Origin: Methylobacterium oryzihabitans
GTDB taxonomy: Bacteria > Pseudomonadota > Alphaproteobacteria > Rhizobiales > Beijerinckiaceae
Direction: 5' to 3'
NCBI RefSeq assembly: GCF_004004555.2
Contig: NZ_SACP01000014.1
Span: 1-64,000 of the forward strand
DNA length: 64,000 nucleotides
The notes beneath the pieces were generated by a model, which was not told where the DNA came from, made no database searches, and was given only the letters and a program-made list of their open reading frames with translations. Positions 8,604-17,617 of this stretch are shown piece after piece (the first letter of the stretch is position 1; the number at the start of each line of letters is the position of its first letter). Made by a program: the position numbers and the translations under genes.

Positions 8604-9290
8604 TTTCGGGCCTTCTGGCGCCGACCGCCTGCGTCCAGGCATCGGCCGCCGTCGTCCCGGTGGATCCCAGGTCGTCGAGAGCATTGCGCCGCAAAGGCAC
8701 ACCGCGTCCGACATTGTTGCTCAGTGTTGCGATGACGGAACCACGACGGTTCGATCGCAGAACGACGCCATCGATCGCTGCTTTGCCACAGGCTTGCAGC
8801 ATCGTGGCGACAGCTCCGTAGGTATCAGATCGGCAGTACTATAAGTATTGGCCGGCCTCATCCGAAAAGATGATGTCGCAAAATTGGCACGTTCGAGTCA
8901 CGTGCATCGGATGATGCGAGGATCCGGCTGGACCGGATCCTCATCATCCCGTTTAAATCGCGCCGAGAACCAATCCGATGGCCGATCGCCGCGCTCCGCC
9001 CGACCTGCGGGCGACGCGGTCCTCGACTTGCGCATGCATCCCATGACTACACCGGCGAGAATCCGCGATCGGCCCGCAAGTCATCCTCCCGGCACGGATC
9101 GCCGCGACCCTGCGGCATGCCTGCCCGGGCTGTCCCGCGGGCGGGTCTCGTCTCCGGCGACGATCCCACTCCGCGACGGCGGATCCCGGCCGGCGGCCGA
9201 TGATCGACCCACCCCCGACTCGACGACGCCCCCGATCCACGATCCAGCCCGGGCCGGCCGACGCCGCGTCGCGCGGAGAGGACACAGCCG
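8604..9290. other. Gene-free stretch with one long hairpin
   Basis: I see no convincing gene here; an open frame at 8848-9294 has no RBS and arginine/proline-rich translation typical of non-coding high-GC DNA. The notable structure is at 8910-8948: GATGAT-2 nt-GAGGATCCGG pairing with CCGGATCCTC-ATCATC around a 5-base loop (16 bp with one bulge), followed by CCGTTT. It may be a terminator or the core of a small RNA. The promoter of the downstream Hint gene should lie between 8950 and 9270. Confidence 0.4.
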
Positions 9291-11111
9291 ATGAGCATCA
9301 CCCGCGCTTCGACCAACCCGGACGGATCCCAGAGCGACGGCTCGGCCAGCGGAGCCTCGATCTCCGGCGACGGCACCCTCGTCGCCTTCCAGAGCCAGGC
9401 GAGCGACCTCGTCGCCCCGGCCGCGGCGCCGCTGACCCTCGGCGTCTACGTCAAGAACCTGACCACGGGCGCGGTGACCCGGGCCTCGGAACTGGGCGAC
9501 GGCACGCCGATCGACAGCTTCAATGTCGCGCCCTCGCTCGCCGCCGACGGCAGCGCCGTGGCGTTCCGGAGCAACCTCGGCATCCCCGGCGGATCGGCCC
9601 AGGCCGTCGTCAAGACTCTGGGAAGCGGCGCGTTCACCATCGCGTCGGCCGCCGCCGACGGCACCCGCGGGAACCAGGACACCTCGGACGTGTCGCTGTC
9701 GGGCGACGGCCGGACGGTCGCGTTCGCGAGCCGCAGCACGAATCTCCTGCCGAACGACACGAACGTCAGTTCCGACGTCTTCGTCAGGGACCTGATCACC
9801 GGCACGCTCACCCGCGTTTCGACCGCCGCCGACGGGACCCAGGCCGATGCCGGCAGCGTCCTCGCGTCGATGTCCGTCGACGGCCGCCACGTCGCCTTCC
9901 AGAGCGACGCCACCAACCTCGTGGCCGGCGACACCAATGGCGTCACCGACGTCTACGTCAAGAACCTGACCACCGGCGCGATCACCAGGGCCTCGACCGC
10001 CGCCGACGGCAGCCAGGGCAACGGCGTCAGCACCGGCGCCTCGCTGTCGCGCGACGGCAACCTCGTCGCCTTCGTCAGCCGCGCCGACAACCTCGTGGCG
10101 GGCGACACCAACCTCGGCGCCGACGTGTTCGTGAAGAACCTGACCACGGGCGCCATCACCCGCGTCTCCACCGCCAGCGACGGCACCCAGAGCAGCGGCG
10201 ATGCCACCGGCATCGCCCGGATCTCCGCCGACGGAACCAAGGTCGCGTTCACCAGCTTCGCCGACAACCTCGTACCCGGCGACACCAACCTGTCGACCGA
10301 CGTGTTCGTGAAGGACCTGACCACCGGCACGCTCACCCGCGTCTCCACCGCCGCCGACGGGACCCAGAGCAACGGCGCCAACTTCGTCAGCCCCACCCTG
10401 TCGTCCGACGGCAGCCGCGTCGCCTTCGACAGTCGCGCCACCAACCTCGTGCCCAACGACACCAACAGCGTCGACGACGTGTTCGTCGCCGACGTGATCT
10501 GCTTTGCCACCGGCACCCGCCTCCGCACGGCGCGCGGCGAGGTCGCGGTGGAGGAGCTTCGCGTCGGCGATCGCGCGGTCACGGTCGGCGGCGCGACGCG
10601 CCCGGTCCGCTGGATCGGCGCGCGCACCCTCGACGGCGGTGGCCGCCCCCTGGCCTTCAGCCAGCAGCCGGTGCGCATCCGCGCCGGAGCGTTCGGGGAC
10701 GGCCTGCCCGTGCGCGACCTCCTGCTCTCGCCGGGCCACCCGGTGCTGGTCGGCGACCACCTCGTGCCGGTGATGAGCCTCGTCAACGGCACCAGCCTCG
10801 CCCGGATGCCGGTCGGGGCGGTGACCTACTGGCACGTCGAACTGGATGCCCACGACATCCTGCTCGCCGAAGGATTGCCGGCGGAGAGCTACCTCGATCT
10901 CGGCTCGCGTCCCTGGTTCGCCGGCTCCGACGCGCCGCTGCACGACCCGGAGTTCGTGCCGGCACAGGCGCCCGGCCGCTGCCGCCCGGTGGCTGTGGAC
11001 GGCCCGGTGGTCGAGGCCGAGCGGCGGCGTCTCGACGCGATGTTCGCGGCCGACCTCGCGGGCGCGTGCGCCTGGGACGAATCCGGCGACCTTCCCTGGC
11101 TCACCGCCTGA
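9291..11111 (+). CDS. TolB-like repeat protein with C-terminal Hint (Hedgehog/intein) domain
   Basis: 606 residues. The first 400 are repeats of roughly 55-60 residues with the pattern ADGTQ...LSxDGxxVAFxSxAxNLVxGDTN...DVFVKxLTTG, likely blades of a beta-propeller. At Cys404 a Hint_2-type domain begins (CFATGTRLRTARGEVAVEEL) and runs to about 545, including LLLSPGHPVLV and the YWHVELDAHDILLAEGL block. Hint domains cleave the peptide bond before their first Cys; whether this one does is unknown. Such modules occur in alphaproteobacterial surface and type I exported proteins. There is no Sec signal. AGAGGA precedes the ATG. Possibly an extracellular protein released or tethered by self-cleavage. 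Confidence 0.8.
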   Translation: MSITRASTNPDGSQSDGSASGASISGDGTLVAFQSQASDLVAPAAAPLTLGVYVKNLTTGAVTRASELGDGTPIDSFNVAPSLAADGSAVAFRSNLGIPGGSAQAVVKTLGSGAFTIASAAADGTRGNQDTSDVSLSGDGRTVAFASRSTNLLPNDTNVSSDVFVRDLITGTLTRVSTAADGTQADAGSVLASMSVDGRHVAFQSDATNLVAGDTNGVTDVYVKNLTTGAITRASTAADGSQGNGVSTGASLSRDGNLVAFVSRADNLVAGDTNLGADVFVKNLTTGAITRVSTASDGTQSSGDATGIARISADGTKVAFTSFADNLVPGDTNLSTDVFVKDLTTGTLTRVSTAADGTQSNGANFVSPTLSSDGSRVAFDSRATNLVPNDTNSVDDVFVADVICFATGTRLRTARGEVAVEELRVGDRAVTVGGATRPVRWIGARTLDGGGRPLAFSQQPVRIRAGAFGDGLPVRDLLLSPGHPVLVGDHLVPVMSLVNGTSLARMPVGAVTYWHVELDAHDILLAEGLPAESYLDLGSRPWFAGSDAPLHDPEFVPAQAPGRCRPVAVDGPVVEAERRRLDAMFAADLAGACAWDESGDLPWLTA

Positions 11112-11126
11112 ACCGCGACCCGCCGC

Positions 11127-11588
11127 TCACGCGCCGGTACGCCCGGCGGTGAAGCGGCGGAAAGCCTCCAGGGTCTCGCGGCTGACATGGTGCTCGATGC
11201 CCTCGGCGTCGCAGCGCGCCACGTCGGGGCTGACGCCGAGGGCGAGCAGAAACCCCTCGACGATGCGGTGGCGCTCCCGCGCCTCGGCGGCGAGCGCCCG
11301 GCCGGCCTCGGTGAGAAAGACGCCGCGATAGGGGCGCTGCTGCACCAGCCCGTCCTCGGCGAGGCGCTTGAGCATCTTGGCGACGGTGGGCTGGGCGACG
11401 CCGAGGCGGGCGGCGATGTCGACCTGCCGCGCCTCGCCGCCGTCGCCGATGAGGTCGGCGATCAGCTCGACGTAATCCTCGACCAGTTCGAGCCGGCGCG
11501 CCTCGCGGACCTGACGGAAGCCGGCGGAATGCCGCTCGGCATCGACCAGGGCGGATTCGTCGGAATGGTCGCGGGTCAGGTCCTGCAT
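11127..11588 (-). CDS. mntR: Manganese-responsive regulator MntR (DtxR/MntR family)
   Basis: 153 residues: an N-terminal extension, a winged helix (about 30-95; [40 protein letters not shown]) and a helical dimerisation/metal domain with the [31 protein letters not shown] block typical of MntR. With Mn(II) the family represses manganese importers or activates export. No transporter gene is adjacent. It converges on the Hint protein gene, with 15 bases between stops. Confidence 0.88.
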   Translation of the reverse strand: MQDLTRDHSDESALVDAERHSAGFRQVREARRLELVEDYVELIADLIGDGGEARQVDIAARLGVAQPTVAKMLKRLAEDGLVQQRPYRGVFLTEAGRALAAEARERHRIVEGFLLALGVSPDVARCDAEGIEHHVSRETLEAFRRFTAGRTGA

Positions 11589-11693
11589 GGATCGGGTCGT
11601 CCGCCTCGGGCACGGTCTGCGTTGCCCTGCCTTGTATCCGAGGACGCGAGCCGGCGGCAGGGGTTCCGCTGGGGAGGCCGCCGCCGGCCCCGA

Positions 11694-12878
11694 TCACGCC
11701 GCCCGCGCCACCGGCCGCGGCCGGGCCGGGGCGCCGGTCCATTCGGTGTGCGGCGGGAGACCCTCGCCCTTCAGCACGATGGCGAGCGGGCCGAGGCGGG
11801 CGTCGTCGCCGATCCGGGTGTCGTACAGCACCGTCGTCAGGGCGCCGACGCTGACGCCGCGCCCGACCGCGATCGTCCCGACCTTCATCACCCGGTCCTC
11901 GAACAGGTGGGTCCGCAGGTTGGCGGTGGCGTTGATCGCCGCGTGATCGCCGATGCGCACGCAGTCGAACTCCGTGAGGTCGGTACTGTCGAGGAAGACC
12001 CCGTGCCCGACCCGGGCGCCGAACAGCCGCAGGGCGACCGGCAGCATCGGCGTGCCGCGCAGGGCGTCGAGCAGGATCGCCCCGGCGGTGCCCCAGTACA
12101 GCGTGGTCACCGCCTCGGTGCGCAGGGCCCACCACGACCACAGGCCGCGGTGGCCCGGGGTGTAGCGGCCCATCGTCAGCCACTTCACGGCGAGCACCGT
12201 CCCGGCCAGCAGCAGCGCGCAGGCCGTGCCGGTGGCGACGAAGATCAGCGCGAAGGGGCCGGCGCCCTGCGACCGCACCGCGGGCAGGAGGACGTATTCC
12301 GCCGCGTAGGTGCCCAGCGTGATGAACATCATCGTCGGCATCGAGGCGCTGAACAGCTCGAACACCGCCCGCAGCCATCGGCGCCACGCCGGGGGCCGGA
12401 AGGTGGTGGCGCCGGCCGCGCCCTCGACGCGCTGGCGCACCGGCAGGCGCAGCGGCGGGCTGCCGAACCGGATCTCGCCCGGCGCCATCGCGTCGGCCGG
12501 CGGCTTCGACTTGATGCCGATGAGGCAGCCGTCGGGGATGTCGGCGCCCGGCGGCAGCACCGAATCGTTGCCGAGGAAGACCCGCGCGCCGGTGCGGACG
12601 CGCCGGGTCGTCATCCAGCCGCGGCGGATCTCCTCGTCGCCGACCACCTCGTCGGCGACGAAGCACTGGTCGCCGATCTCGATCGTGTCGAAGCGGTCGG
12701 CGCGGGCCTCCAGCTCGGCATCGGTGATCCGCTCGTCGCCGGACACGATCGCGGCGTGGTCCGGGCGCCGGCGGGGCGAGGCGGCGACGATCTCGCTCAG
12801 GAGCTCGTCGCGCAGCAGCGACGGGTCCCGCGGTCCCCGCAGGACGCTCCGGTAGACGAGATCGGGGCGGATGGTCGT
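11694..12878 (-). pseudogene. Pls/PosA-type non-ribosomal peptide synthetase, internally deleted remnant without a normal start codon
   Basis: The first ~60 residues (VYRSVLRGPRDPSLLRDELL to ITDAELEARAD) are the N-terminus of an NRPS adenylation domain. Near 12,697 the frame passes straight into RFDTIEIGDQCFVADEV, part of the C-terminal left-handed beta-helix/membrane region of the Pls/PosA family, and stays there to the end, with transmembrane stretches and hexapeptide-repeat-like segments. Family proteins such as poly-lysine synthetase are about 1,300 residues; here the adenylation core, carrier domain and part of the membrane region are gone, leaving the frame intact. An AAGGAGAGG box (12886-12894) is followed 7 bases later by ACG (12876-12878) where ATG is expected, and no other plausible start is near. 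Best read as a decayed gene. Confidence 0.7.
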
Positions 12879-13294
12879 GGCCGGGCCTCTCCTTGCCGGT
12901 GACGGGCGCCGCGGCGCCCGCGGACCGGCCGCGCCGGGTCCGTCCCGACGCGCCCGTCCGTCGAGCCCGGTCTTGCCGGAGACGGGTTGAGGGACTCCGA
13001 CCGCTCCACCGGCCGTGGGGTATCCGCGACGCGAACGGGCCGGTTCGTCGCGGCGGTGGTGGAGCGCGGGTTTCGGGCGGGGGGACAAATCGAGGGGGGG
13101 CGGCAGGGCAGCGTTCACCATCGGGCCCCGGCGGGGCGAAGCCGGACTTTCTCTCGCAGGCGCGAGAGAGATAATCATCTTCTATGTTATCCGTGATATA
13201 TGGGATAATATTCTAATTTTTCGGGGTTTCTTGTCTTCGCGTCGCGGAATGGCCTAAGGCCACGCTCCTCTCCCTTCCGCTCCACCGGCCCGCC
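12879..13294. promoter_or_regulatory. Upstream region of the ABC transporter operon, AT-rich with inverted repeats
   Basis: No gene is visible. A perfect hairpin TCTCTCGC-AGGC-GCGAGAGA lies at 13150-13169. It is followed by AT-rich DNA (13170-13220), unusual in this genome, containing TTATCC-10 bp-GGATAA (13187-13208) overlapping possible -10 sequences. This probably contains the promoter and an operator for the transporter genes starting at 13295; the regulator is unknown. Confidence 0.4.
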
Positions 13295-14335
13295 ATGACC
13301 TTCACGCGACGCGACATCCTGGGTGCAGGCGCGACCCTCGCCGCCGGTGCGGCCCTCGCCCGGCCGGGGCCGGCACGGGCGCAGGCCCGCACTGCGCCGC
13401 TGCGGGTCGGTGTGATCCCGATCCTCGCCGCCGCGCCGGTCTTCGTCGCCGAGCGCGAGGGCTGGCTCAAGGAGGCCGGGATCGCGCTCCAGGTCACGAC
13501 CTTCGAGTCGGGCCCCAACATGATCCAGGCCCTCGCCTCGGGCACTCTGGACGTCTACGTCGCCGGCGTGGCGCCGCTCGGCGTCGCCCGCTCCCGCGGT
13601 ATCGACGTCAAGGTCGTGGCCGCCACCGCCGTCGAGGAGAACGTCTTCGTCGCCGGGGCGCGCCTCGCCCGCCACTTCGAGCCCGGCGTGGCGCCGGCCG
13701 AAGCGTTCCGCCGTTACCGCGCCGCCGCCGGCGCCCCGGCCCGGCTCGCCACCCAGCCCCTCGGCTCGGTGCCCAACACGACGCTCCAGCACTGGCTGTG
13801 GGAGGTCGCCAAGGCCGACCCGAAGGACGTCTCGATCGTCTCGATGGGGATCGACGCGACCCAGCAGGCGATCCTGGCCGGCGCCGTCGAGGGCGGCACC
13901 CTGCGCGAGCCGGCCGTCGCGATCGTCACCGGCCGCGACCCGGCGATCCGCCTCGTGGCGCTCGGCGGCGCGATGTTCCCCGACCAGCCGGGCACCGTGG
14001 TGGCCGTCACCCGCGCGGTCCTCGACCGCGAGCCCGCGACCGCCGAGGCCCTGGTGTCGGGCGTGGTGCGGGCCGTGGACCTGATCCGGCGCGAGCCCGA
14101 CCGGGTCGCGCCGATCGTCGAGGCGGCGCTCGGCAAGGGCCTCGTCGACGGCGCCACGATCCGCCGGGCGCTGGCCTCGCCAGCGACCCGCTTCGCCGCC
14201 GATCCCCGCGCCATCGTCGCGGCGACCGCCGCGATGCAGCGCTATCAGGTGAAGATCGGCGCCCTCGACCGCGAGGTCCCCCTCGACGGCCTGTTCGAGC
14301 CGCGCTTCTACGAGCGCGCGGTCGCCGGCCGGTGA
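13295..14335 (+). CDS. ABC transporter substrate-binding protein, NitT/TauT/SsuA type
   Basis: 346 residues. A twin-arginine-like signal (TRRDILGAGATLAAGAALARPGPARAQA, positions 4-32) leads into a periplasmic binding fold with LRVGVIPILAAAPVFVAEREGWLKEAGI, the SsuA/NMT1-like N-terminus, and LASGTLDVYVAGVAPLGVARSRGIDVKVV. Such proteins bind sulfonates, taurine, nitrate or thiamine precursors; the ligand here is unknown. It heads a three-gene operon, overlapping the permease start by 4 bases. Confidence 0.87.
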   Translation: MTFTRRDILGAGATLAAGAALARPGPARAQARTAPLRVGVIPILAAAPVFVAEREGWLKEAGIALQVTTFESGPNMIQALASGTLDVYVAGVAPLGVARSRGIDVKVVAATAVEENVFVAGARLARHFEPGVAPAEAFRRYRAAAGAPARLATQPLGSVPNTTLQHWLWEVAKADPKDVSIVSMGIDATQQAILAGAVEGGTLREPAVAIVTGRDPAIRLVALGGAMFPDQPGTVVAVTRAVLDREPATAEALVSGVVRAVDLIRREPDRVAPIVEAALGKGLVDGATIRRALASPATRFAADPRAIVAATAAMQRYQVKIGALDREVPLDGLFEPRFYERAVAGR

Positions 14336-15087
14336 GGCGGCGGCGCACCGCGGCCCTGCTCCCGCTCGCCGGGCTCGCCGCCTTCTTCTGCCTCTGGGAG
14401 GCGGTCCCGCGCGCCGGGCTCGTCAACCCGGCCTTCCTGCCGCCGCCCTCGGCGGTGCCCGAGGCGTTCCTGCGCGAGTTGCGCTCCGGCCAGTGGCTCG
14501 CCGCCATCGGCGGCAGCCTCGGCCACTATCTCCTGGGCCTCGGGCTCGGCATCGGCCTCGGGCTCGCGGCCGGCACCCTCACCGGCCTGTTCCGCACCGC
14601 GGAAGGGCTGACCGCCTGGGTGGTGCGGGTGCTGCGCCCGGTGCCGGGCCTCGCCTGGGTCCCGTTCGCGATCATCTGGTTCGGGGTCAGCCCGGCGGCG
14701 GCGGTGTTCATCGTCGCGGTCGGGGTGTTCTGGATCGTCTACTTCGCCAGCCACGGAGCGATCCGGGGGGTCGACCGCGACCTCGTCGAGCTCGCCGAGG
14801 CGTTCGGCTTCCGCTCGGCGCCCGAGCGGCTCGTCAAGGTGGTGTGGCCGGCCGCCGTGCCGGGCATCCTGGTCGGGGTGCGCACCGCCATCGGGCAGGC
14901 CTGGATGGCGGTGGTGGCGGCCGAGATCTTCGGCGTCGCCGGGCTCGGCCAGCGGATGATGCAGGCCTCGACCCTGCTCGCGACCGAGATCGTGGTCGTC
15001 TACATGCTCACCATGGCGCTGCTCTACGGCGTGTTCGACGCCGCCTTCACCGCCCTCCAGCGCCGGATGCTGCGATGGCGGGCCTGA
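14332..15087 (+). CDS. ABC transporter permease, SsuC/TauC/NrtB type
   Basis: 251 residues with about six membrane segments and the permease EAA-like loop (DLVELAEAFGFRSAPERLVKVVWPAAVPGILVG). The GTG start at 14332 overlaps the binding-protein stop as GTGA, so translation is probably coupled. It forms the membrane channel of the transporter with the flanking genes. Confidence 0.87.
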   Translation: MRRRRTAALLPLAGLAAFFCLWEAVPRAGLVNPAFLPPPSAVPEAFLRELRSGQWLAAIGGSLGHYLLGLGLGIGLGLAAGTLTGLFRTAEGLTAWVVRVLRPVPGLAWVPFAIIWFGVSPAAAVFIVAVGVFWIVYFASHGAIRGVDRDLVELAEAFGFRSAPERLVKVVWPAAVPGILVGVRTAIGQAWMAVVAAEIFGVAGLGQRMMQASTLLATEIVVVYMLTMALLYGVFDAAFTALQRRMLRWRA

Positions 15088-15833
15088 TCGGGATCCGGGG
15101 CCTCGCCCTGGCCTTCACCCGCGACGGCACCCGCACGACGGTGCTGTCGGACCTCGACCTCGACATCGTGCCGGGGGAGTTCCTGGCCATCGTCGGGGCC
15201 TCGGGCGTCGGCAAGTCGACGCTGCTGCGGGTGATCGCCGGCCTCGTGCCGCCGAGCGCCGGCACCGTGACGGTGAGCCCGCCCGAGCCCGGGCGGCGCG
15301 CCGTCGCCCTGGTGTTCCAGGATTCGCGCCTGCTGCCGTGGCGGCGGGTGGTCGACAACGTCGCGTTCGGGCTCGAGAAGCTGCGGCTGACGCGGGCCGA
15401 GCGGCGCCGGCGGGCGCTCGCCGCCCTCGAGCGGGTCGGGCTGGCCGACCTCGCCGCCCGCTGGCCGTTCCAGCTCTCCGGCGGCCAGCGCCAGCGGGTC
15501 GCCCTCGCCCGGGCTCTGGCGGTCGAGCCGCACGTGCTGCTGATGGACGAGCCGTTCTCGGCCCTCGACGCGCTCACCCGCGAGAGCCTCCAGGACGAGC
15601 TCACCCGGCTGCGCCGCGCCTCCGGCCAGACCGTCCTGTTCGTCACCCACGACATCGAGGAGGCGGTCCATCTCGCCGACCGGGTCGTGGTGCTGGCGGG
15701 CAAGCCGGGCCGCATCGTGGCGACCCACGCCCTCGCGGCGCCCCAGCCCCGCGACCGGACAGACCCGGCCGTGCAGGAGGCCGCGCAGCGGATCCGCAGG
15801 GATCTCGCCGATCCCCGCCGGCTGCCGGCCTGA
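15075..15833 (+). CDS. ABC transporter ATP-binding protein, SsuB/TauB type
   Basis: 252 residues with Walker A GASGVGKST, Q-loop FQDSRLLPW, signature LSGGQRQR, Walker B VLLMDEPF and H-loop FVTHDIEEAV. The Q-loop wording and length are those of the nitrate/sulfonate/taurine subfamily. The ATG at 15075 lies 13 bases inside the permease gene; an earlier ATG at 15067 is out of frame. Confidence 0.9.
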   Translation: MAGLIGIRGLALAFTRDGTRTTVLSDLDLDIVPGEFLAIVGASGVGKSTLLRVIAGLVPPSAGTVTVSPPEPGRRAVALVFQDSRLLPWRRVVDNVAFGLEKLRLTRAERRRRALAALERVGLADLAARWPFQLSGGQRQRVALARALAVEPHVLLMDEPFSALDALTRESLQDELTRLRRASGQTVLFVTHDIEEAVHLADRVVVLAGKPGRIVATHALAAPQPRDRTDPAVQEAAQRIRRDLADPRRLPA

Positions 15834-15882
15834 GACCCAGGCATCTTCCCCGGCCTCCGTGCCGCCCGCTACAAGCGGAGCC

Positions 15883-16608
15883 ATGCTGATCCACGAGGGC
15901 CTCGCGCGCACGCCCCAGGCCGACCGGCGGCTGGCGTGGTCGCTCGCCGGTACCGCCGGGGCGCTCAACGCCGCCGGCTTCGACGCCGTCGGGCTGTTCT
16001 CCTCGAACATGACCGGCCACGTCTCGACGCTCGCCGACCATCTCGGCCTCGGCGACCTGCGGCTCGCCGCCCAGGCGCTCGTCCTCGTCGCCGCCTTCGT
16101 GCTCGGCGCGATGGCCTCGACCCTGCTCATCAATCTCGGGCGCCGCCGGCGCATCCGCGGGGTCTACGCCTACAGCATCCTGGCCGAGGCGGTGCTGCTG
16201 GCATTACTCGGCGGCCTCGACCTGCGGGGGGCGCCGGGGGTGCGCGGGTTCGGCCTCATCCTCGGCCTCAGCCTGCTGCTGGGTTTGCAGAACGCCGTGG
16301 TGACCCGCCTGTCCGGGGCCCGGGTGCGCACCACCCACGTCACCGGCATGGTCACCGACATCGGCATCGGGCTCGCCAACCTCATCGACCAGCGCGGCGA
16401 TCCCGCCTCGCCGGAGGCGGTCCGCAACCGCGAGACGCTGCGGCTGCACGGCGTCACGGTCGCGGCGTTCCTGGCCGGCGGGGTCGTCGGCGTCGTCGCC
16501 TACCGGCTGGCGGGGGCGTGGCTGCTGCTCGCCGCCGCCGCCTTCCTGGCCGCCCTCGCCGCACCCGGCATCCGGGCGGCGCGGCGGCAGGACCCGGCCG
16601 ATTCGTGA
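15883..16608 (+). CDS. DUF1275 (YoaK-like) membrane protein
   Basis: 241 residues with six hydrophobic segments and the family motif SSNMTGHVSTLAD near residue 38, then LGLQNAVVTRLSGARVRTTHVTGMVTDIG. The function of the family is unknown. The ATG at 15883 is preceded by GCGGAG; a GTG at 15859 is possible but adds non-conserved residues. It follows the ABC operon by 49 bases and could be read through from it. Confidence 0.85.
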   Translation: MLIHEGLARTPQADRRLAWSLAGTAGALNAAGFDAVGLFSSNMTGHVSTLADHLGLGDLRLAAQALVLVAAFVLGAMASTLLINLGRRRRIRGVYAYSILAEAVLLALLGGLDLRGAPGVRGFGLILGLSLLLGLQNAVVTRLSGARVRTTHVTGMVTDIGIGLANLIDQRGDPASPEAVRNRETLRLHGVTVAAFLAGGVVGVVAYRLAGAWLLLAAAAFLAALAAPGIRAARRQDPADS

Positions 16609-16692
16609 CGCCGGATCCGCGTGCGCGCCGCCGCCGGGACGTGTATCAACGGCGTCCGGCCCGGCGGGCCGCGATCGGGAGGCGAAGCCCCA

Positions 16693-16908
16693 ATGTTCAG
16701 CAGCACCAGCGCCCCGACCCTGCGCAACGACCTGGGCGTCGAGGAAACCACCGAATCCGACAACGTCGTCCGCTGGGACGGAGAGCGCCTCTACGTCGAG
16801 CAGGACATCTACCACAACGGCCAGCTCGTCCACCGCAAGTACCGCCGCACCATCACAGAGCCGGTGGCCCGGGCGCTGCTCGCGATCATCAACCGGGCCA
16901 AGCAGTGA
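16693..16908 (+). CDS. Small hypothetical protein
   Basis: 71 residues, charged and soluble, with no recognised domain. The ATG at 16693 follows GGGAGGCGAAG at workable spacing; the longer reading from 16621 looks non-coding. The C-terminal half (RRTITEPVARALLAIINRAKQ) could form an amphipathic helix. A family A repeat begins at its stop codon. Confidence 0.6.
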   Translation: MFSSTSAPTLRNDLGVEETTESDNVVRWDGERLYVEQDIYHNGQLVHRKYRRTITEPVARALLAIINRAKQ

Positions 16909-17031
16909 GACGAGATCCGGAAGACGACGTCCGAATCTCGTATCACCAGCCCGCGCGGCGCATGAGCGAAGCCGGAATCCGCATGGCGACGCGATCCCGT
17001 AGGGATCGCCTGAGGCAATCAATCGGATTTC
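16909..17031. repeat. Intergenic structured repeat, family A, copy 2
   Basis: Begins right after the stop at 16908 and shares with the 40.2-kb copy the block TATCACCAGCCCGCGCGG, then TGAGCGAAGCCG, ATCCGCAT and the GCGATCCC-GTA-GGGATCGC hairpin (16991-17009). The middle hairpin is degenerate here. It ends 3 bases before the next gene's ATG, so it forms that gene's leader. Confidence 0.7.
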
Positions 17032-17033
17032 GT

Positions 17034-17534
17034 ATGAGCCGGAGGAGGGCCGGAGCGCTTCTCGCCCTCGCCCTGCTGGCCCCGGTCCCCGCCGGGGCCC
17101 AGGCTCCGCTGAGCCTGCGCTTCGTCATGCCCGAGCGCTACACCGACGCGGAGAACCGGTGGGGCTCGGGCCTGTCGCTGCGGGTGACCCTGGCGGAGGT
17201 CGAACGCATCGTCCGCGACCTCGTCCGGCGCCTGCCGCCCGGCGAGACGCTGGCGGTCGAGGTGCTCGACATCGACCTCGCCGGGTTCGAGCGGCCGGGG
17301 GCCGGCACCGGCCTGCGGGTGGTCACCGACGTGAGCCCGCCGCGCTTCCGCCTGCGCTACACCCTGACCCGGCGCGGCCGCCCGGTGCTGTCGGCGCAGG
17401 AGACGGTGAGCGACATCAATTTCCTGCTGCGGGCCCGCACCCTGTCGTCGGCCTCGGGCCTCGCCTACGAGCGCGAGCTGCTGCGCGGCTGGTTCGAGGA
17501 CCGGATCCTCCGGCGCCAGCCGCCGCCGGCCTGA
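17034..17534 (+). CDS. Exported DUF3016 family protein
   Basis: 166 residues: a signal peptide (about 1-22, ending near GAQA) and the family block RFVMPERYTDAENRWGSG. Members are periplasmic proteins of unknown function. The ATG follows a family A repeat and lacks a clear Shine-Dalgarno, so the start is less certain, but the signal peptide begins directly after it. Confidence 0.75.
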   Translation: MSRRRAGALLALALLAPVPAGAQAPLSLRFVMPERYTDAENRWGSGLSLRVTLAEVERIVRDLVRRLPPGETLAVEVLDIDLAGFERPGAGTGLRVVTDVSPPRFRLRYTLTRRGRPVLSAQETVSDINFLLRARTLSSASGLAYERELLRGWFEDRILRRQPPPA

Positions 17535-17617
17535 ACCGGGCGATCTTCCGGCTGGCCCGGGCGTTGGGTTGGGGCGTACCGGCGGCCCGACCGCCGCCGG
17601 ATCCAGGAGTGATGCCC

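Noticed and set aside
8848..9294. A 148-codon plus-strand frame before the Hint gene
   Set aside because: No Shine-Dalgarno, biased composition, and it reads through a long hairpin.
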